Assembly: GCF_014529535.1 (NCBI RefSeq)
Contig: NC_050735.1
Span: 12,969,739 to 13,033,738, forward strand
Origin: Bradysia coprophila
Lineage: Eukaryota; Arthropoda; Insecta; Diptera; Sciaridae
Direction of reading: 5' to 3'
DNA length: 64,000 nt
Shown here: positions 12,287 through 24,597 of the stretch, piece by piece
Position numbering within the stretch: the stretch's first letter is position 1
Layout: the number at the start of each line of letters is the position of its first letter
Notes under the pieces: generated by a model
The model's input: only the letters and a program-made list of their open reading frames with translations
Database searches by the model: none
Told to the model about the DNA's origin: nothing
Made by a program: the position numbers and the translations under genes

Positions 12287-13248
12287 GGGGGCCACAGAAC
12301 ATCCTGTGACCATGAAAGGGGAGGAGAATCGTTGGTCGTTTTTGGTGTAGTTTGGTGCACTGATTACGAAAAGTTCGGATGCCAGGCTGAGTTCCTGGTC
12401 ATTCTCGAGATATCAGTCAGTTTTTGACCCAAATTCGGGCTTTTTTCAGTCTTTGCTGTATCGCCCCATGAAGATCAAACATTAGACTAAAACGATCTTT
12501 GATTGTGATGCAAGAAAGTTCATTAAAAAAAATCTGAATTGCCATATCACAGACTTCGAATTGCAGTGCTCGGCTAAACACGGTTCGGGAATCATGCTAT
12601 CAGGTTTGAAATATATTTTACTATGCTGGTGCATGTAATAAGGCTATTACATGTATAGGCAATAACCTTTACATCACTCGCATAGTAAAACGTCGTACTA
12701 CACACGGAAAATAAAGTGATATCTCGTATCACGATGAGTAAAAGTACCTCGGGCTGCCGCCCTCGGATACTTTTTCTCATCTGGATACGAGATATCACTT
12801 TACTTCCCTTGCATAGTAATGTACTATTTTTGTTCATTAAGTCGACCTACTTTTCTTTAAACACTTTTTTTTTGGTGAAAAACTTGAAAAATACACATTT
12901 CTTAGATTTTAGAGCAAAATTGTTCATTTTTAACGATTTTTACCTCATTTTCGATCGATTTTTTCGACCGTTACTTCAATTCCTACAAAATTTTCGTCCA
13001 AAGAGAAGAATTTAATATCCTATAATTTTCTCAAAGACCGTTTTAGTCTAAAGTTTGATCTTCATGGGTCGATACAGCAAAGACTGAAAAAAAAAACCAA
13101 TTTGGACCAAAAACTGACTGATATCTCGAGAATGACCAGGAACTCAGCCTAGCACCCGAACTTTTCGTAATCAGTGCACCAAACTGCACCGAAAACGACC
13201 AACAGATTCTCCTCCCATTTCATGGTCACAGGATGTTCTGTGGCCCCT
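12287..13248. mobile_element. Foldback (long-TIR) DNA element, about 0.96 kb
   Basis: The ends GGGGGCCACAGAACATCCTG and CAGGATGTTCTGTGGCCCC are inverted. Pairing continues for about 215 bases on each side (12287-12505 against 13030-13248), with scattered mismatches and small gaps. The core contains a second perfect hairpin (12713-12801). No transposase frame is visible; longest open frames are under 100 codons. No unambiguous target duplication was found. It resembles long-TIR or foldback elements and is probably non-autonomous. Confidence 0.85.
12713..12801. repeat. Central hairpin inside the foldback element
   Basis: AAAGTGATATCTCGTATC at the left pairs exactly with GATACGAGATATCACTTT at the right. 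Inside that, GATGAGTAAAAGT pairs loosely with ACTTTTTCTCATC, and the tip is a GC-rich CTCGGGCTGCCGCCCTCGG palindrome. It may be an independent element that inserted into, or was trapped by, the larger one. Confidence 0.75.
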
Positions 13249-16200
13249 CGATTATACAGAATATCCTGAATTAAGGATTTGGCTAATTCAACGTTGCGTC
13301 AGGTAGACCCTCCTCATAACTATGTGCTTCTCGCTTTCAATTTCCAACTAACAAGCGCGTTTATAAGCCACCCTGAGTGGTCTTTTTTAAAGCGATTTGG
13401 ATGGTACAATTATTGAAGTAATAGATTTCGTATCAATTACTGTATTCAAAACGAAGTAATAGATTTTGTACATCAACTTGTTGCGATATGATAGCCGTCT
13501 GTGAAATTATAATAAAATTTCTAACAGCTGCTGAAGAAAAACATCGATTCGTTCAATTGATTATTTTTATTTTGTAAGATAAATAACTGTTAAAAGTTTA
13601 AACTCTACGCGAATATATTTTGCAATTACAAATATTTATTTTAAATAAAATATTAATTTTAGGTTTCATTTTTTATATAATTTTGTTTTTTCAAATTTAT
13701 TTTTTAAAATTGTATTATTTAACTAGAAATTTCAACGATGACTTTCTACAAATATATTTTTTTAGAATCGAAGCCAAATTTGTAAATTTATTGGTCAAAC
13801 ACAAAACTTCTGATTTTCGTACCTTTAACGCTTTCAATAGACAGATGATATGACAGTTAGTTGGGATTATCCAGATTTAAAGTAAAAGAAAAACGAAGTT
13901 CATTCGACTGAACACAATTTTTCCTTTCCGAAAATTGACAATGTTTTTCCATCAGTTTTCCACAAAAAAGGAATACCATTCCAAAATTTCAGACTGTGTT
14001 TTCATAATCACGCGACAATTGCGAGTTAACTATCGTTACGAGGTGAGCTTAAAACGTTTTTGATGTGTAGCAACAAAGTCAATCCAATGTCACATTTCTA
14101 TTCAGCATAATAATTATTGGTTGTGGAAGTGTGCTTCTTTTCACCACTTCTTTTATTGTCAGCAATTTTCTCATAGCTAAAGATGGCGCTAGTTGTGTGT
14201 GTAGTCCTTTACTTCATGAAATATCCGTATATTAAGCTACGTATAATTGACACACAACCAATATGTACTGAATACTGAGCCTCTGTTAATAAAACTGATG
14301 CGGAATTGTATTTCTTGAAATATTCGCATGAATTGACAAATCAGCTGATGAATAAATTTCGAGTTTTTTTAACTGAATGTCGTTGATTGGTGAATTGGTG
14401 ATTTTTAGACGTTATTTCCTTGAGTGTAATCTGTGCCCCGTCAAGGGGTCATTTTTTAATCTGTGATAATCGTTAGATACTGATAGTCCACATGCATATC
14501 ACTATCACTCTCTTCTAAGGCAGCGGTTTGAAAGCATATTGTTACTTTACCCGATACAACAAAAAATCTTTGATTTTTGAATCTCAGTGTTGAACGCTGA
14601 AAGAAAGAGTCTTAACGAGTGTGTCAGTCATAGAGTTACACTGCATAACATGGTGCCACTGTCATTTTCAAACATGTTTGCCCGTGTAATTTTTCACTAG
14701 GTCTACCATCATTAGAGTCCCCCTTGCACTCAAAACAAAGTCATAAAAAGAAATGTTTTTCGTATCGGGTAATGTAACATTATGACATAGGTCTCAAACA
14801 GTGGCCTTACGAGGGTCAGATATGCATGTGGTCTTTCGGTTTATTATCACTTTTAGGTTATATTATCACGTAATGGTCATGTGAAGATCACTTTGTTATG
14901 TATTCGGCCTGTGAAACTATGCATAAAATTATGGCCTGGACTGTTGTTATTTACTTAGGGTTTCACTCGAGCTCCAGAGGTGACCAGTACTGTTGTAGCA
15001 TCTCGAGTAGAGCCATTAATGCAGGTAATAGAATGAAGTATTTACGTTCGTGATTATGTGTGATATAATAAACATAAAGATCGACATTGAGGTGAATGTT
15101 TTTTTGCTTTCGATTATTATTCTACTGTTTCTAATTTCTACTATTTTTTTTAATTTAATTTTTTCTTTTGTAAATTTGATAGAAATCAATTTGTATATAT
15201 ACGTTGTAGAAAAAGTTGTGTGTTCCATTTGTAGTGTATATGCGACAAGAAATATGTTAGTTTTGAGTGTAAAAATATTTCTCTAAAAGAATCCTTAAAA
15301 AACTTATGTTAAATGTCTCTGATTCCATCGTTACATGGATAAATATAACGAAAACATTTCCTCTTTTTTTCCTCAGTAGTAACTCGGCATAGAACATAAA
15401 GCGAAATGAATTTTTCACACAAAAAAATCTTTGGTCTGTTTGTTCACACTGGAAGTTCTAGTTTGACCTTAATGTGTGTGCATAGAGGTAGACTGCCTAT
15501 GTTTGTTGCGAAAGTAGTATCAGTAAACTTTTCTAGTTTCTCCATTCTCCTCCATCTCCGCCCGACTTAGAAGAGTCCCTGTACTAAGAATTGTTTAAGG
15601 TATCAGAGCTGCGGAAAAAGTTGTATGAAACCATCTTCGCAGAGTGACAATTTAAGGAATTTTAGAGAATTTCCTGTGTTCCTTTTATGAATTTTGTATT
15701 GAATTGTCCATTATCTAACGCATGTCTTAAATCAAAAACCGTACATTTGTTGAACACTAAGCCATCCTCGAAACTTCCAAAATGACGGATATCACACAAA
15801 AACCTAAAAAGAGGAATAAGGGGACGCATATTGGATCCTGTCCAACTTCCAAAAGATGTGATATCAATTTTTGTGACGCATTCTGCCCTGGAAGCCAGAA
15901 ATCTTACCCAACAAAAATTGTGCGAAAATTGGTGGAAAAACAGCAGCGCATACATAACTGTTCTTAAAAAGAATTTACGGTCGCCAATATCATACACAAT
16001 CATCCGCGGGTAAGAATGTCTACATTACGAAACGTATCGTTCACAGATTGTCTTCACCAGGACACACAAACATAGAAGGTTTACGGACACCTCAACTCTT
16101 TTCCGGTTGTCGGAACTTTAAACAGAGGCGATCGGAGCGGACACACCTTGTGCATACAAAGCCGAAGTTAGATGGACTTTAAAATCACTCAAACAGTGTT

Positions 16201-16919
16201 TGATTAAAACAAAAAAAAGGTCAACACATTTTCTGTTGAAACTACATACCACTTTATGTTGCATGCCGAGCTCAATTTCTAATTATAAAAATTGGTTGAT
16301 CTCAAAAGCTAATTCCCAGAAACTATGTAATTCTGAAAACGTTAGAGCTTTGGTTCAGAGATTTATCGACGATGTGTTTATAACATGTATTATGTAAGGT
16401 GTCATTTAGCAACAGATATTATACGATAGAGTAAGTCTTATAACATTGTTTTTGGCCTATTGCCAATTGCTTTTTTTTTGTTTTGTTGTTTGGTTTCGAA
16501 TCTTTGAGTGTAGCATGTCATTGCAAATAAATCAAAGAGACTCGAGTTTATTTAAATAAAATTATGAGGCTCTGTATAAATGTATGTGCATCAGGGATCT
16601 TTAAAAAAAACGAAGGAAGATGAAGGGAGACAAGGGAGTTAACTAAGACGGTGGTTTGAGATGCAGCAATGGCGATTGTAGGAAAAGAGACAAAATTGAA
16701 TGTTTGATAAAATACGGACCAATGAAAATCCGGATGAACAAAAAATACTGACAGGGCCCTGTGCACAGTTCTAACATCCATACAGAGCCGTTGGGATAAT
16801 AATGTTGATTTGTGGATAGTTTCTACTGCAATACGGTTACACGGTCCTTATTATTGACTACTTCATCTACAAAAGCGATAACTTTCCGCAAATCAAAAAT
16901 GAATTTAAAAATACAAATC

Positions 16920-18367
16920 TCATTTACGGCTAACATCGTTGATACTGAGCCGTCGAATATTAGGCTTATCATACTCTTCCATCGACATTCCACGCGACAA
17001 TCGATTCGCTAACTGTCCATCCGTTGATCCTCCCGAACTGGTTGAATACGCACGACCACGATCTACGCCGGGCATAGCTACGGATGTGAGAAGACCTTGT
17101 CCTTTGCAGAATAGTAACACTGACTGGGCAACCTTCGATGGCTGGTGAAACGGAAAAAAAATATTTCAACAAAAAAATTGCGATTTTTAAAGAATGAAAC
17201 GTACAGCATCCGTGAGTACGTCACCAGCGCGTTCAATTTTTAACATGGTGATTTTCTCCTTTTCCACGTCACGGTGCAGTTTCTCAACCATCGATGCATA
17301 TGGGCTCAGCATGCCCGTGATCAGTAGCGTATCAACTTTGCACTCTTTCAGTGATAGATCTTTGCGACTGAGTATTTGGGAAACAAAGCACTTACGGGTC
17401 AACAAATAGTTTTTAGCATTGGATGATCTTACCTCATAAATGACTTAAAATAGAGCCCGACATTTTTGCTGTTCAGATTTGTGCGCAAACGAGACTGATA
17501 CTCCGCCATAATCTTCTCCTTGTCCGGACTGTTTTCGCTAGATATTTGCTGTAAAATAATTTGAATTAATTTTGCGACCAATTCAATCACCACTGAAGGA
17601 GGAGTCCCTTATAAGAAACTGCCTACTTGTACCATTCACTTACATGTCCAAATTTATGGAAAACCAAGAAACTTTCCGCCGACGAAGCAACTTCATCTCC
17701 TTTCCAATTGATGAACTGAAAATATTGAAATCGTTCTTGACCAACCTAAATTCTATTCCCTTTGATGCTTGAACTCTGTTACCTTTGTTTTAAATGTCTC
17801 GACCACACTAGCCGCACTTCCGGTGCAATTAATTAGTATTAGTCCAAGAGATCTCGTAGGATGGGCAATACCGAAACGAGCCAAAACATTGGCTCCAGCT
17901 CCTTCTCCCAATCCAATGACATATTTTACATGCAAAAAATCGAGAACAGTTACCAGATCTTCACCGAGTGTCTTCAGCGACGGAAATTGAAAGCTGGAAA
18001 TCGAAATTTTAGTTTAGTACCATTCGTAACATTTGTAGGGGAAATTATGTTCAGGATAGTTACGTATCGGGTAGACTTTCAGCATTGTCCGCATGGCCCG
18101 TTACATCGATGTGAATGAAACATGAACGCTCCTTGATTTCGGTCATGCACGGACTGTTGACGAATTCTTGAAATGAGTTGTGATTGCAGCCCAAATCGTG
18201 AACGGTCATGAATACAGCCCTTTTCTCTTGCTGGGTCAGGTCACCCTTGAATTATATACGAAGCAATTTGACGATTACCGTTTAACAAAACCAAGAAAAA
18301 AAAATCTTCAACCTACCTGTACTACGACATGAATTTCGCCACTTTGGTCCGTGTTCACAACATATTT
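16920..18367 (-). CDS. MESK2: NDRG-family alpha/beta-hydrolase-like protein, MESK2-like (5' incomplete)
   Basis: Seven exons were read on the minus strand: 18367-18317, 18245-18064, 17993-17783, 17715-17644, about 17548-17434, about 17375-17209, and about 17138-16920 (stop TGA at 16920-16922). Phases agree across the joins. NDRG proteins have an alpha/beta-hydrolase fold without a working catalytic triad. They act in stress response, trafficking and signalling; MESK2 was found in Drosophila as a suppressor of KSR signalling. Visible signatures are VFMTVHDLGCNHNSFQEFVN, HIDVTGHADNAESLP, and KYVIGLGEGAGANVLARFGI where a nucleophile elbow would be. The C-terminal exon has LLFCKGQGLLTSV and a Ser/Arg-rich tail with PNIRRLS. 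The initiator exon lies upstream of 18367 and was not identified, so the N-terminus (about 20-40 residues) is missing. Exon edges marked about may be off by a base. Confidence 0.93.
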
Positions 18368-18561
18368 CTGTAAAATTGAGGTGAAATATTTTAGTGAAAA
18401 ATGTTTATGGTTTTATCGAATGTTATGTGTCTGTTTTGAAAGTACTCAATGCGAACTATTTCGATCCAAAATTATGATTACAATCAATATCAAAATACCA
18501 AAAATAATGCGGTGTTGCTCTTGACCTTTTTGGTTAAAGCTTTATGCTGATAAATGGGAGG

Positions 18562-19450
18562 AATTTATTCCCTTGACTGAAAGTCAGGGTCTTACGCCAG
18601 AAAATACCGAAAAATGTCTGTAACCATACATGTACACTTTGATTGAAAATGTATGAAATGTTATGAAAAACGTTAATGTCTGTAACCGTTTTTTTCTTGT
18701 GGGCAGGATAACTCGAGTAATTCTTAACCAATTTCAACAATTTTTTTTTAATCGATGTGGAATTAAATTCTCGAGGCTAAGTTCGAAGATGAGCCATGTG
18801 GGATTAAGAATCTGGAAGTTATTCCAGAAAAACCTGATTTTACACTGTTGATAACTTCTCTATTAAATACGATACGATTACTTTGATGAAATTTGATTTT
18901 TTTTGGATGTGTGTGTAAATCATGTGAATTTGTTTTCGCCAACGATTGATATTAGAATTTATGGTAGACTATCAACTTGATAGTTGACTATCAACTTGTG
19001 AAATGTTATGAAAAACGTTAAATGTCTGTAACCGTTTTTTCTTGTGGGCAGGATAACTCGAGTAATTCTTAACCAATTTCAACAAATTTTTTTTTATCGA
19101 TGTGGAATTAAATTGTCGAGGCTAAGTTCGAAGATGAGCCATGTGGGATTAAGAATCTGGAAGTTATTCCAGGAAAACCTGATTTTACACTGTTGATAAT
19201 TTCTCTATTAAATACGATACGATTGCTTTGGTGAAATTTGATTTTTTTAGGGTGTGTGTAAATCATTTGAATTTGTTTTCGCCAACGAATTATATTAGAA
19301 TTGATGGTATACAATCAACTTGATAATTGACTATCAAATTTGACAGTTGACTATCAACTTGCTTGATAGTTGACTATCAAATTCGACAGTTGACTATCAA
19401 ATTTGATAGTTGGCTATTTGAATATCAATTATGAATTTATGTATAAAAAG
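18562..19450. repeat. Complex repeat block, copy A (duplicated module plus TATCAA tandem tail)
   Basis: It begins with TTCCCTTGACTGAAAGTCAG near 18568. A module of about 200 bases (AACGTTAATGTCTGTAACCG ... CTGATTTTACACTGTTGAT) occurs at about 18663-18855 and again at about 19010-19205, with diverged relatives at about 19662-19830 and 21520-21690. The block ends in a degenerate tandem tract of GATAGTTGACTATCAA words (18966-19000 and 19315-19425). No coding capacity. The repeated start motif and tail recur at 21.43-21.97 kb. Confidence 0.75.
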
Positions 19451-19557
19451 AACGCATTAGCTATGTCTTTTGTCACTCCAGAATCATCTTATAAAGAGTA
19501 CACATCGATCTAATGATCTATGATCTAATACCATAAAATGTTTGTCGCCTAACAATG

Positions 19558-19655
19558 TACAATTATCAAAAATTAAAAAGTATCACATTTTTGTTTTATG
19601 TGTGTTTTACCTATTGAAAACGAAAATGTGATACTTTTTAATTTTTGATAATTGT
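19558..19655. repeat. Hairpin repeat, AAAAAGTATCACATTT arms
   Basis: Two arms of about 32 bases (CAATTATCAAAAATTAAAAA leading into GTATCACATTT, and its reverse complement) flank a loop of about 33 bases. The arms are essentially perfect. Noncoding. Confidence 0.75.
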
Positions 19656-19939
19656 ATGAAATGTGAAGAAAAACGTAATTGTTTGTAACCTATTTTTTTT
19701 TGTCACCACGATAACTTGAGTAATTCATAACCGATTTTGATGATTTTTTTTAATCGACGAGGAATGGGATTCCTGAGGCTAAGTTCGACGATAAGCTATG
19801 TGTGATCAACGCTTCGGAAGTTATGCCAAAAAATAGAAATGTAATAAATGAACAATATAGTTGATTTTCGATAATTGGTATTTGATAATTGCTATTTTAT
19901 ATTTTATTAATTAACAAGCAACATATACCTAAAATTACA

Positions 19940-20862
19940 TATACACTACTTCTTCTTCTTCTTCTTCTTCTTTTTCAGCCTGTTTCTATCCACTGCTGGA
20001 TGTAGGCCTCTCCAACTTCTTTCCATTTCGTACGATCCATTGCCATTTGCTGCCAGTTTGTACCTGCAATATTCTTAATTCCGTTTGTCCATCTCTCTGG
20101 TGGTCTACCTATAGCTCGTCTTTTATATGGTCGCCAGTTCATGATCTTTTTGGTCCAACGTTCGTCTGTCCTTCTTGCAATATGTCCCGCCCAGCTCCAT
20201 TTCAGAGATGCTATTCTTTCCATGACATCAACGACCCTGGTTTGTTGTCGAATCCATTGATTCGTCATTCTGTCTCTGAGTGTTATTCCAAGCATACTCC
20301 GTTCCATGGCTCTTTGTGTCACTCTCAATTTATCTTCGGATGCTTTCGTTAAAGTTAACGTTTCCGCTCCATAAGTGAGCACTGGAAGGACACAAGTGTC
20401 GAAAACTTTGCGTTTCAGACTATTATTCATTTTGCTTTTGAAAATTAGTCTGAGTTTTCCGAACGCTGCCCATGCAAGACCAATCCTACGTCTTATTTCT
20501 GCAGTCTGGTTGTCCAGACCTAACTTCAGTTTATGTCCTAGATATACATAGCTGTCGACTCGTTCAATGACAGTGTCACCAATTTCGATTTCTCTATCGT
20601 CCCTGATGTTGGTCATGACTTTTGTTTTCGATAAGTTCATCTTGAGGCCAACTTTGATTGCCTCTTCACTTAACTGTTGTAGCATAAGCTGAGCCTGACC
20701 TATATTCGCTGCTATCGGTACAATGTCATCAGCGAAGCGGAGATTGCTCAGGTACTCTCCATTTATCTTTATTCCCATTTTACTCCAGTTTAACTTCCTA
20801 AAAACACTCTGCAGAATCGCCGTGAGTACACTACAGTGAGTATATAGTATTACAAAAGTCAA
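19940..20862 (-). mobile_element. RTE-type non-LTR retrotransposon, 5'-truncated
   Basis: The open frame 20862-19975 (minus) encodes the C-terminal part of a reverse transcriptase. It has the catalytic palm motif LRFADDIVPIA, the following LMLQQLSEEAIKVGLKMN and KTKVMTN segments, the thumb region, and typical C-terminal words such as KWSWAGHIARR and GRPPERWTN. The endonuclease and the N-terminal half of the RT are absent, as expected for 5' truncation during target-primed integration. The first few residues before about 20835 look like flanking sequence. Downstream of the stop is an A-rich run and a GAA trinucleotide tract (19950-19974), matching the short tandem 3' tails of RTE elements. The frame is uninterrupted over about 290 codons, so insertion may be fairly recent. 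Clade assignment is from motif style, not alignment. Confidence 0.85.
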
Positions 20863-20867
20863 GCAAT

Positions 20868-21427
20868 TCTAACATTAGACAACTTCGACGAGTTACGGTA
20901 TCGTAATGCAATATTAGACAGCTCGGACGAGCGATAAGTTTGATATTAGATCAAACCTAATATTGGACAACTCTGACGAGTGTGAAGTTTGCGGCCCGAG
21001 CGAAGCGAGGGTCGTAATTCACACGAGTTGCAGTATCGTATTGCAATATTAGACAGCTCGGACGAACGTTAAGTTTGCGGCCAAAGCAAACCAAACATTA
21101 GACAACTACGACGACTGAAGTTTGCGGATCGAAACCTGGGTTGTAATTCACACGAGTTGCGGTATCGTATTGCAATATTAGACAGCTCGGACGAGCGAGA
21201 AGTTTGCGATTAGACTAAAACTTATTATTAGACAACTCTGACGAGTGTGAAGTTTGCGGCCCGAGCGAAGCGAGGGTCGTAATTCACAAGAGTTGCAGTG
21301 TCGTATTGCAATATTAGACAGCTCGGACGAGCGATAAGTTTGCGGCCAAAGCAAACCAAACATTAGACAACTACGACGACTAAAGTTTGTGGAGCGAAGC
21401 GAGGGTTGTAATTCACACGAGCTGCGG
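20868..21427. repeat. Higher-order tandem repeat with ATTAGACA and GACGAG words
   Basis: Subunits of roughly 55-75 bases containing ATTAGACAACTnnGACGA, GTAATTCACACGAGTTGC and AAGTTTGCGGCC alternate. A larger unit of about 265 bases appears twice (for example GAGCGAAGCGAGGGTCGTAA near 20998 and near 21263). No coding capacity; the minus-strand frame inside is a by-product of repetition. The array lies between the truncated RTE copy and the second complex repeat block. Confidence 0.8.
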
Positions 21428-21428
21428 T

Positions 21429-22552
21429 TATTCCCTTGACTGAAAGTCAGGGTCTTACACCAGAAAATACCGAAATATGTGGGTAACAAAAAAGTTTACT
21501 GTGCTTGAAAATGTATGAAATGGCATGAAAAACGTTTAATCTGGGTAACAAAAAATCGTTCAAGGCACGATTTTTTTTTAAATATATGGAAGTAAAATAC
21601 CAACGCTAAGTTCGAAGATGGGCTATGTGGGACGAAGGATCTGGAAGCTATGCCATAAAAACAGGATTTTACACTGTTGATTATAGCCTCAATCGAAAAA
21701 GATTACTTTGATGAAATTTGAATTTGTTGCGTAGTGTGTGTAAATCGTATAAGTATGTTTTCGATGATGTGCATGAAACAAATAGGAAGAAAAATTTCGT
21801 CAGTACATGCCCAGCCTCTAACCGGTAAACATCTCTTGTTAGTGAACTGCTAACAACTTGATAGTTGACTAACAAATTTGATAGTTGACTAACAAATCTG
21901 ATAGTTGACTAACAAATCTGATAGTTGACTAACAAATCTGATTGTTGACTAACAAAAATCCGTCTACTAAATACCAAAGAAAGATGTTTTTACTGTCTTA
22001 CGGCAGAAAAATGCCTGCTTTCAAATGAAATGTGGTACATGTCGCGAGAAGGCGTTTTGTTCGTTCCTAGGGAATTCATCCTTCTACGAAATGTAATGAG
22101 AAGGCGTTTTGTTCGTTCCCAGGGAATTCATCCTTCTACGAAATGGGTTTTTTTTACATTTTTTACCAAAGTGAAAAGGCCTCTCATCGTTCCATATTCG
22201 TTAAACTTCGCATCTACTCTGATTCAATTCGACAAAATGGCAATCAAACAGAATAATACATAGCTCATACGAGTTTGATTGGTTGATTGAAAATCTTGCT
22301 GCAAATTTATAAGAAACATAAGAACTCAAAGATCATTCGGTCTTACGTTCAAAGATTTTTTGAAGAATTTTGTTGTAATGTATAGAGTAATCGATATATT
22401 AATGTTCTAAATTTGACAATTTTTTTAGGAATACAGCATATGTAAAAATAAATTAGGATCAAATGTAGGCATTTGTATCAGTGATGCTTCGGAAGTTCAA
22501 CAATGAAAATGATCAAAAAGATATTGAAAAAAATTATCAGTCAAGGGACCTG
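21429..22552. mobile_element. Complex repeat block, copy B; possible short-TIR element
   Basis: It starts TTCCCTTGACTGAAAGTCAG like copy A and carries the same module in diverged form. It then has five tandem GATAGTTGACTAACAAAT units (about 21850-21955). Next comes a direct duplication of about 55 bases (GAGAAGGCGTTTTGTTCGTT) at about 22041 and 22091. At 22539-22552 the sequence TCAGTCAAGGGA is the inverse of the starting TCCCTTGACTGA, so the block may be a DNA element with 12-bp terminal inverted repeats. No transposase is visible. Confidence 0.5.
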
Positions 22553-22862
22553 ACCCGCCCAAAAGGTGGGACCTAGTTTGTGTGGCACTGATTTGGAAAG
22601 AGAGTGGTTGTTATATGGCCGATTTAGTTATCAGATACAGTGTTATCTAATCATTCTTTGTATTGGGTTACTTTCCCGAAAATTAATGACCAGTGAAATA
22701 TGTGGGTTCGATTAGGGAAAATATCTCCATAGAGTGAACCACGCAACGTCAGATGAATTTTATAGTGAGAAGAAGTGAAATAGTTTTCACTGATCTACAA
22801 ACGTTTCCTTTTTGAGTTGGATTTTCTTTCCGTTTTATCATTCGGTAATCTATGACAGCATC

Positions 22863-23640
22863 CACGGCAGAGTAAAATAAACCGACTGAAACGGGCGCGC
22901 CGGGTTTTTTTACGTTGCGATTTAGCAACGGACTAAATGCAACAGTAGAACTCATCCACAGCGCGAAGCTATTAGACTAAAAATATTAAAAGAATTTTTG
23001 AATAGATTTGAACAAAATAACAGAGCTGAAATGTCTACAAAGAGGTACTGAAAGGAGCTGAAATGCCTATAAATTTAAACAACTTAAGCTGAAATGCCTA
23101 CGAATCAAGTCTTAAGAATTCACAGCCGAAACGCTTACAAATAAAAAGTGAAACAGGTATACAAGAATTCAAAGGCAAAATGACTACAAATTTAAAGGTC
23201 TACAAATTTAAAAGAAAAATGTCTACAAATTCAAAGAGCCAACAGTTACAGTCCTTACAAATCCAAAAACCAACAGAGCAAGAAAGCTCTTAAGAAAGCT
23301 CACATGGATCACGTAAAGTGAAAACAATGAAGCAAAGACGCTGTTTCGACCACGGGATTCAGTGGCGGTCTGAGGCTAGCGTGATCAAGCCATCATCAGT
23401 TGCTTCCACTGATCCCTTCCCAAGACAGCCGTGAGTCTGCAACGTTGAACGAGTTGCTGAAAAACTCACTAAAAATTGCCATCTACTGATGGAAACTTTG
23501 GAAAGTTGTGGGAAAACTGCTAAGAAATTCAACCCAAAAAAAGCAGCGAAAACAATAATTCAAGCAAAAATCACAAATTCAGACAAAAACTTAAGCTCAC
23601 ATACGCATGCCAAAGGTCAGGTTAACTTTACTCTGTCGTT
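22863..23640. mobile_element. TIR element, family CACGGCAGAGTAAA, long copy
   Basis: The left end CACGGCAGAGTAAAATAAAC and right end GTTAACTTTACTCTGTCGT are inverted. The same ends bound a 196-base element at 35.85 kb. The interior (23030-23290) is a degenerate tandem of about 30-base units around GAAATGCCTACAAATT. No transposase frame. Probably a non-autonomous member whose length grew by internal repeat expansion. Confidence 0.7.
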
Positions 23641-23687
23641 CGGCATCGGATAGCTAATCAACTCATTGTGTTATTGTTAGTTATTTT

Positions 23688-23820
23688 CATAACATATGAT
23701 AAAAAGTTGAAAATTCTAGTTTTCGTGCGAATTCTGTTGATTCGAGGCGAAGCAGAGGTCAATAATCACACAAAAACTCGACTTTTCAACTTTTTATCTC
23801 TTGTTATGTAATGAAGTAGA
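23688..23820. repeat. Palindromic element, AAAAAGTTGAAAA arms
   Basis: Outer words CATAACA..AAAAAGTTGAAAA and TTTTCAACTTTTTA..TGTTATG are inverted across about 130 bases. The centre contains TTCGAGGCGAAGCAGAGGTC. A weaker related stretch follows at 23.87-23.97 kb, and a close relative sits at 36.90 kb. Confidence 0.65.
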
Positions 23821-24597
23821 CATACTAGGAAGGTCGAAAGGAGCGCATAAATGATGAAAAGTCGTCACAAAACTCGTGACAACAGTTGAAAAGTCAGCTT
23901 CGCCTCGGATCAATAAAATACACACAAAAACTCTACTACTTTCAATTTTGTATCCCTCATGTATCCCCCTTTTTTCTCAACTCTTCATAACCGACGAGAT
24001 TGCTATTGTTAACAGTACAAAACATTGAGAAAGTTTAAAACTTCACTGATAATTCCAGTGAATAGGTACTGCATAACTATAGACCCTATGTTTAGTTTAT
24101 ACGGCAGCAGAGCTATATACTTAACATATCAATTCTTTGATTAAATAGACAATCTGCATGAGTTTTTGAAACTATTTTATTCTGATAGTTTAGGTCTCAA
24201 AACCCATAGATACGAAGTTTTATAGCTCAATGATGTTAATTAATATTTTTAATTAGCTGTTAAAGTTTTCGCGAGTCACTGACGTCATCATTTTCGCAAA
24301 GTTGTAGTTGGATTTGTTTGAAAGTGTTAGTGGACATGAATAAGTTATAGTTGGGTACCTCAAACGGTACATATTTTCATATGACTTAGTCACATCTGCC
24401 TTTTTGATATACAATGTTTCACTATGAAATATCAAATATTAACAATATTAAGAAAACAACAAAAAAAATTAAATTTATAACTCAAATTTCCCTTTTTTTT
24501 AATCAAAAAAATATTCGACCTGTAACACTTGACTAAAATGAAATATGTTAAAATCAGTACCACCAACGTAACACAAAAAAACGAAAACTTAAACAAA

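Larger units (their letters stand above)
10920..16919. other. Long noncoding stretch with foldback elements
   Basis: No recognisable gene was found. A poly-purine/GT tract sits near 11.05 kb just upstream of Rrp4. Inverted-repeat elements at 11.90-12.02 and 12.29-13.25 kb are listed separately. An open frame at 15662-16003 (minus) and overlapping plus frames are unrecognised and lack clear splice sites. Part of the right edge should be the 3' untranslated region of the NDRG-like gene, ending near 16.9 kb. Confidence 0.5.

Noticed and set aside
15662-16003. 113-codon minus-strand frame with overlapping plus-strand frames
   Set aside because: Unrecognised on both strands and without convincing splice borders; left uncalled rather than named.
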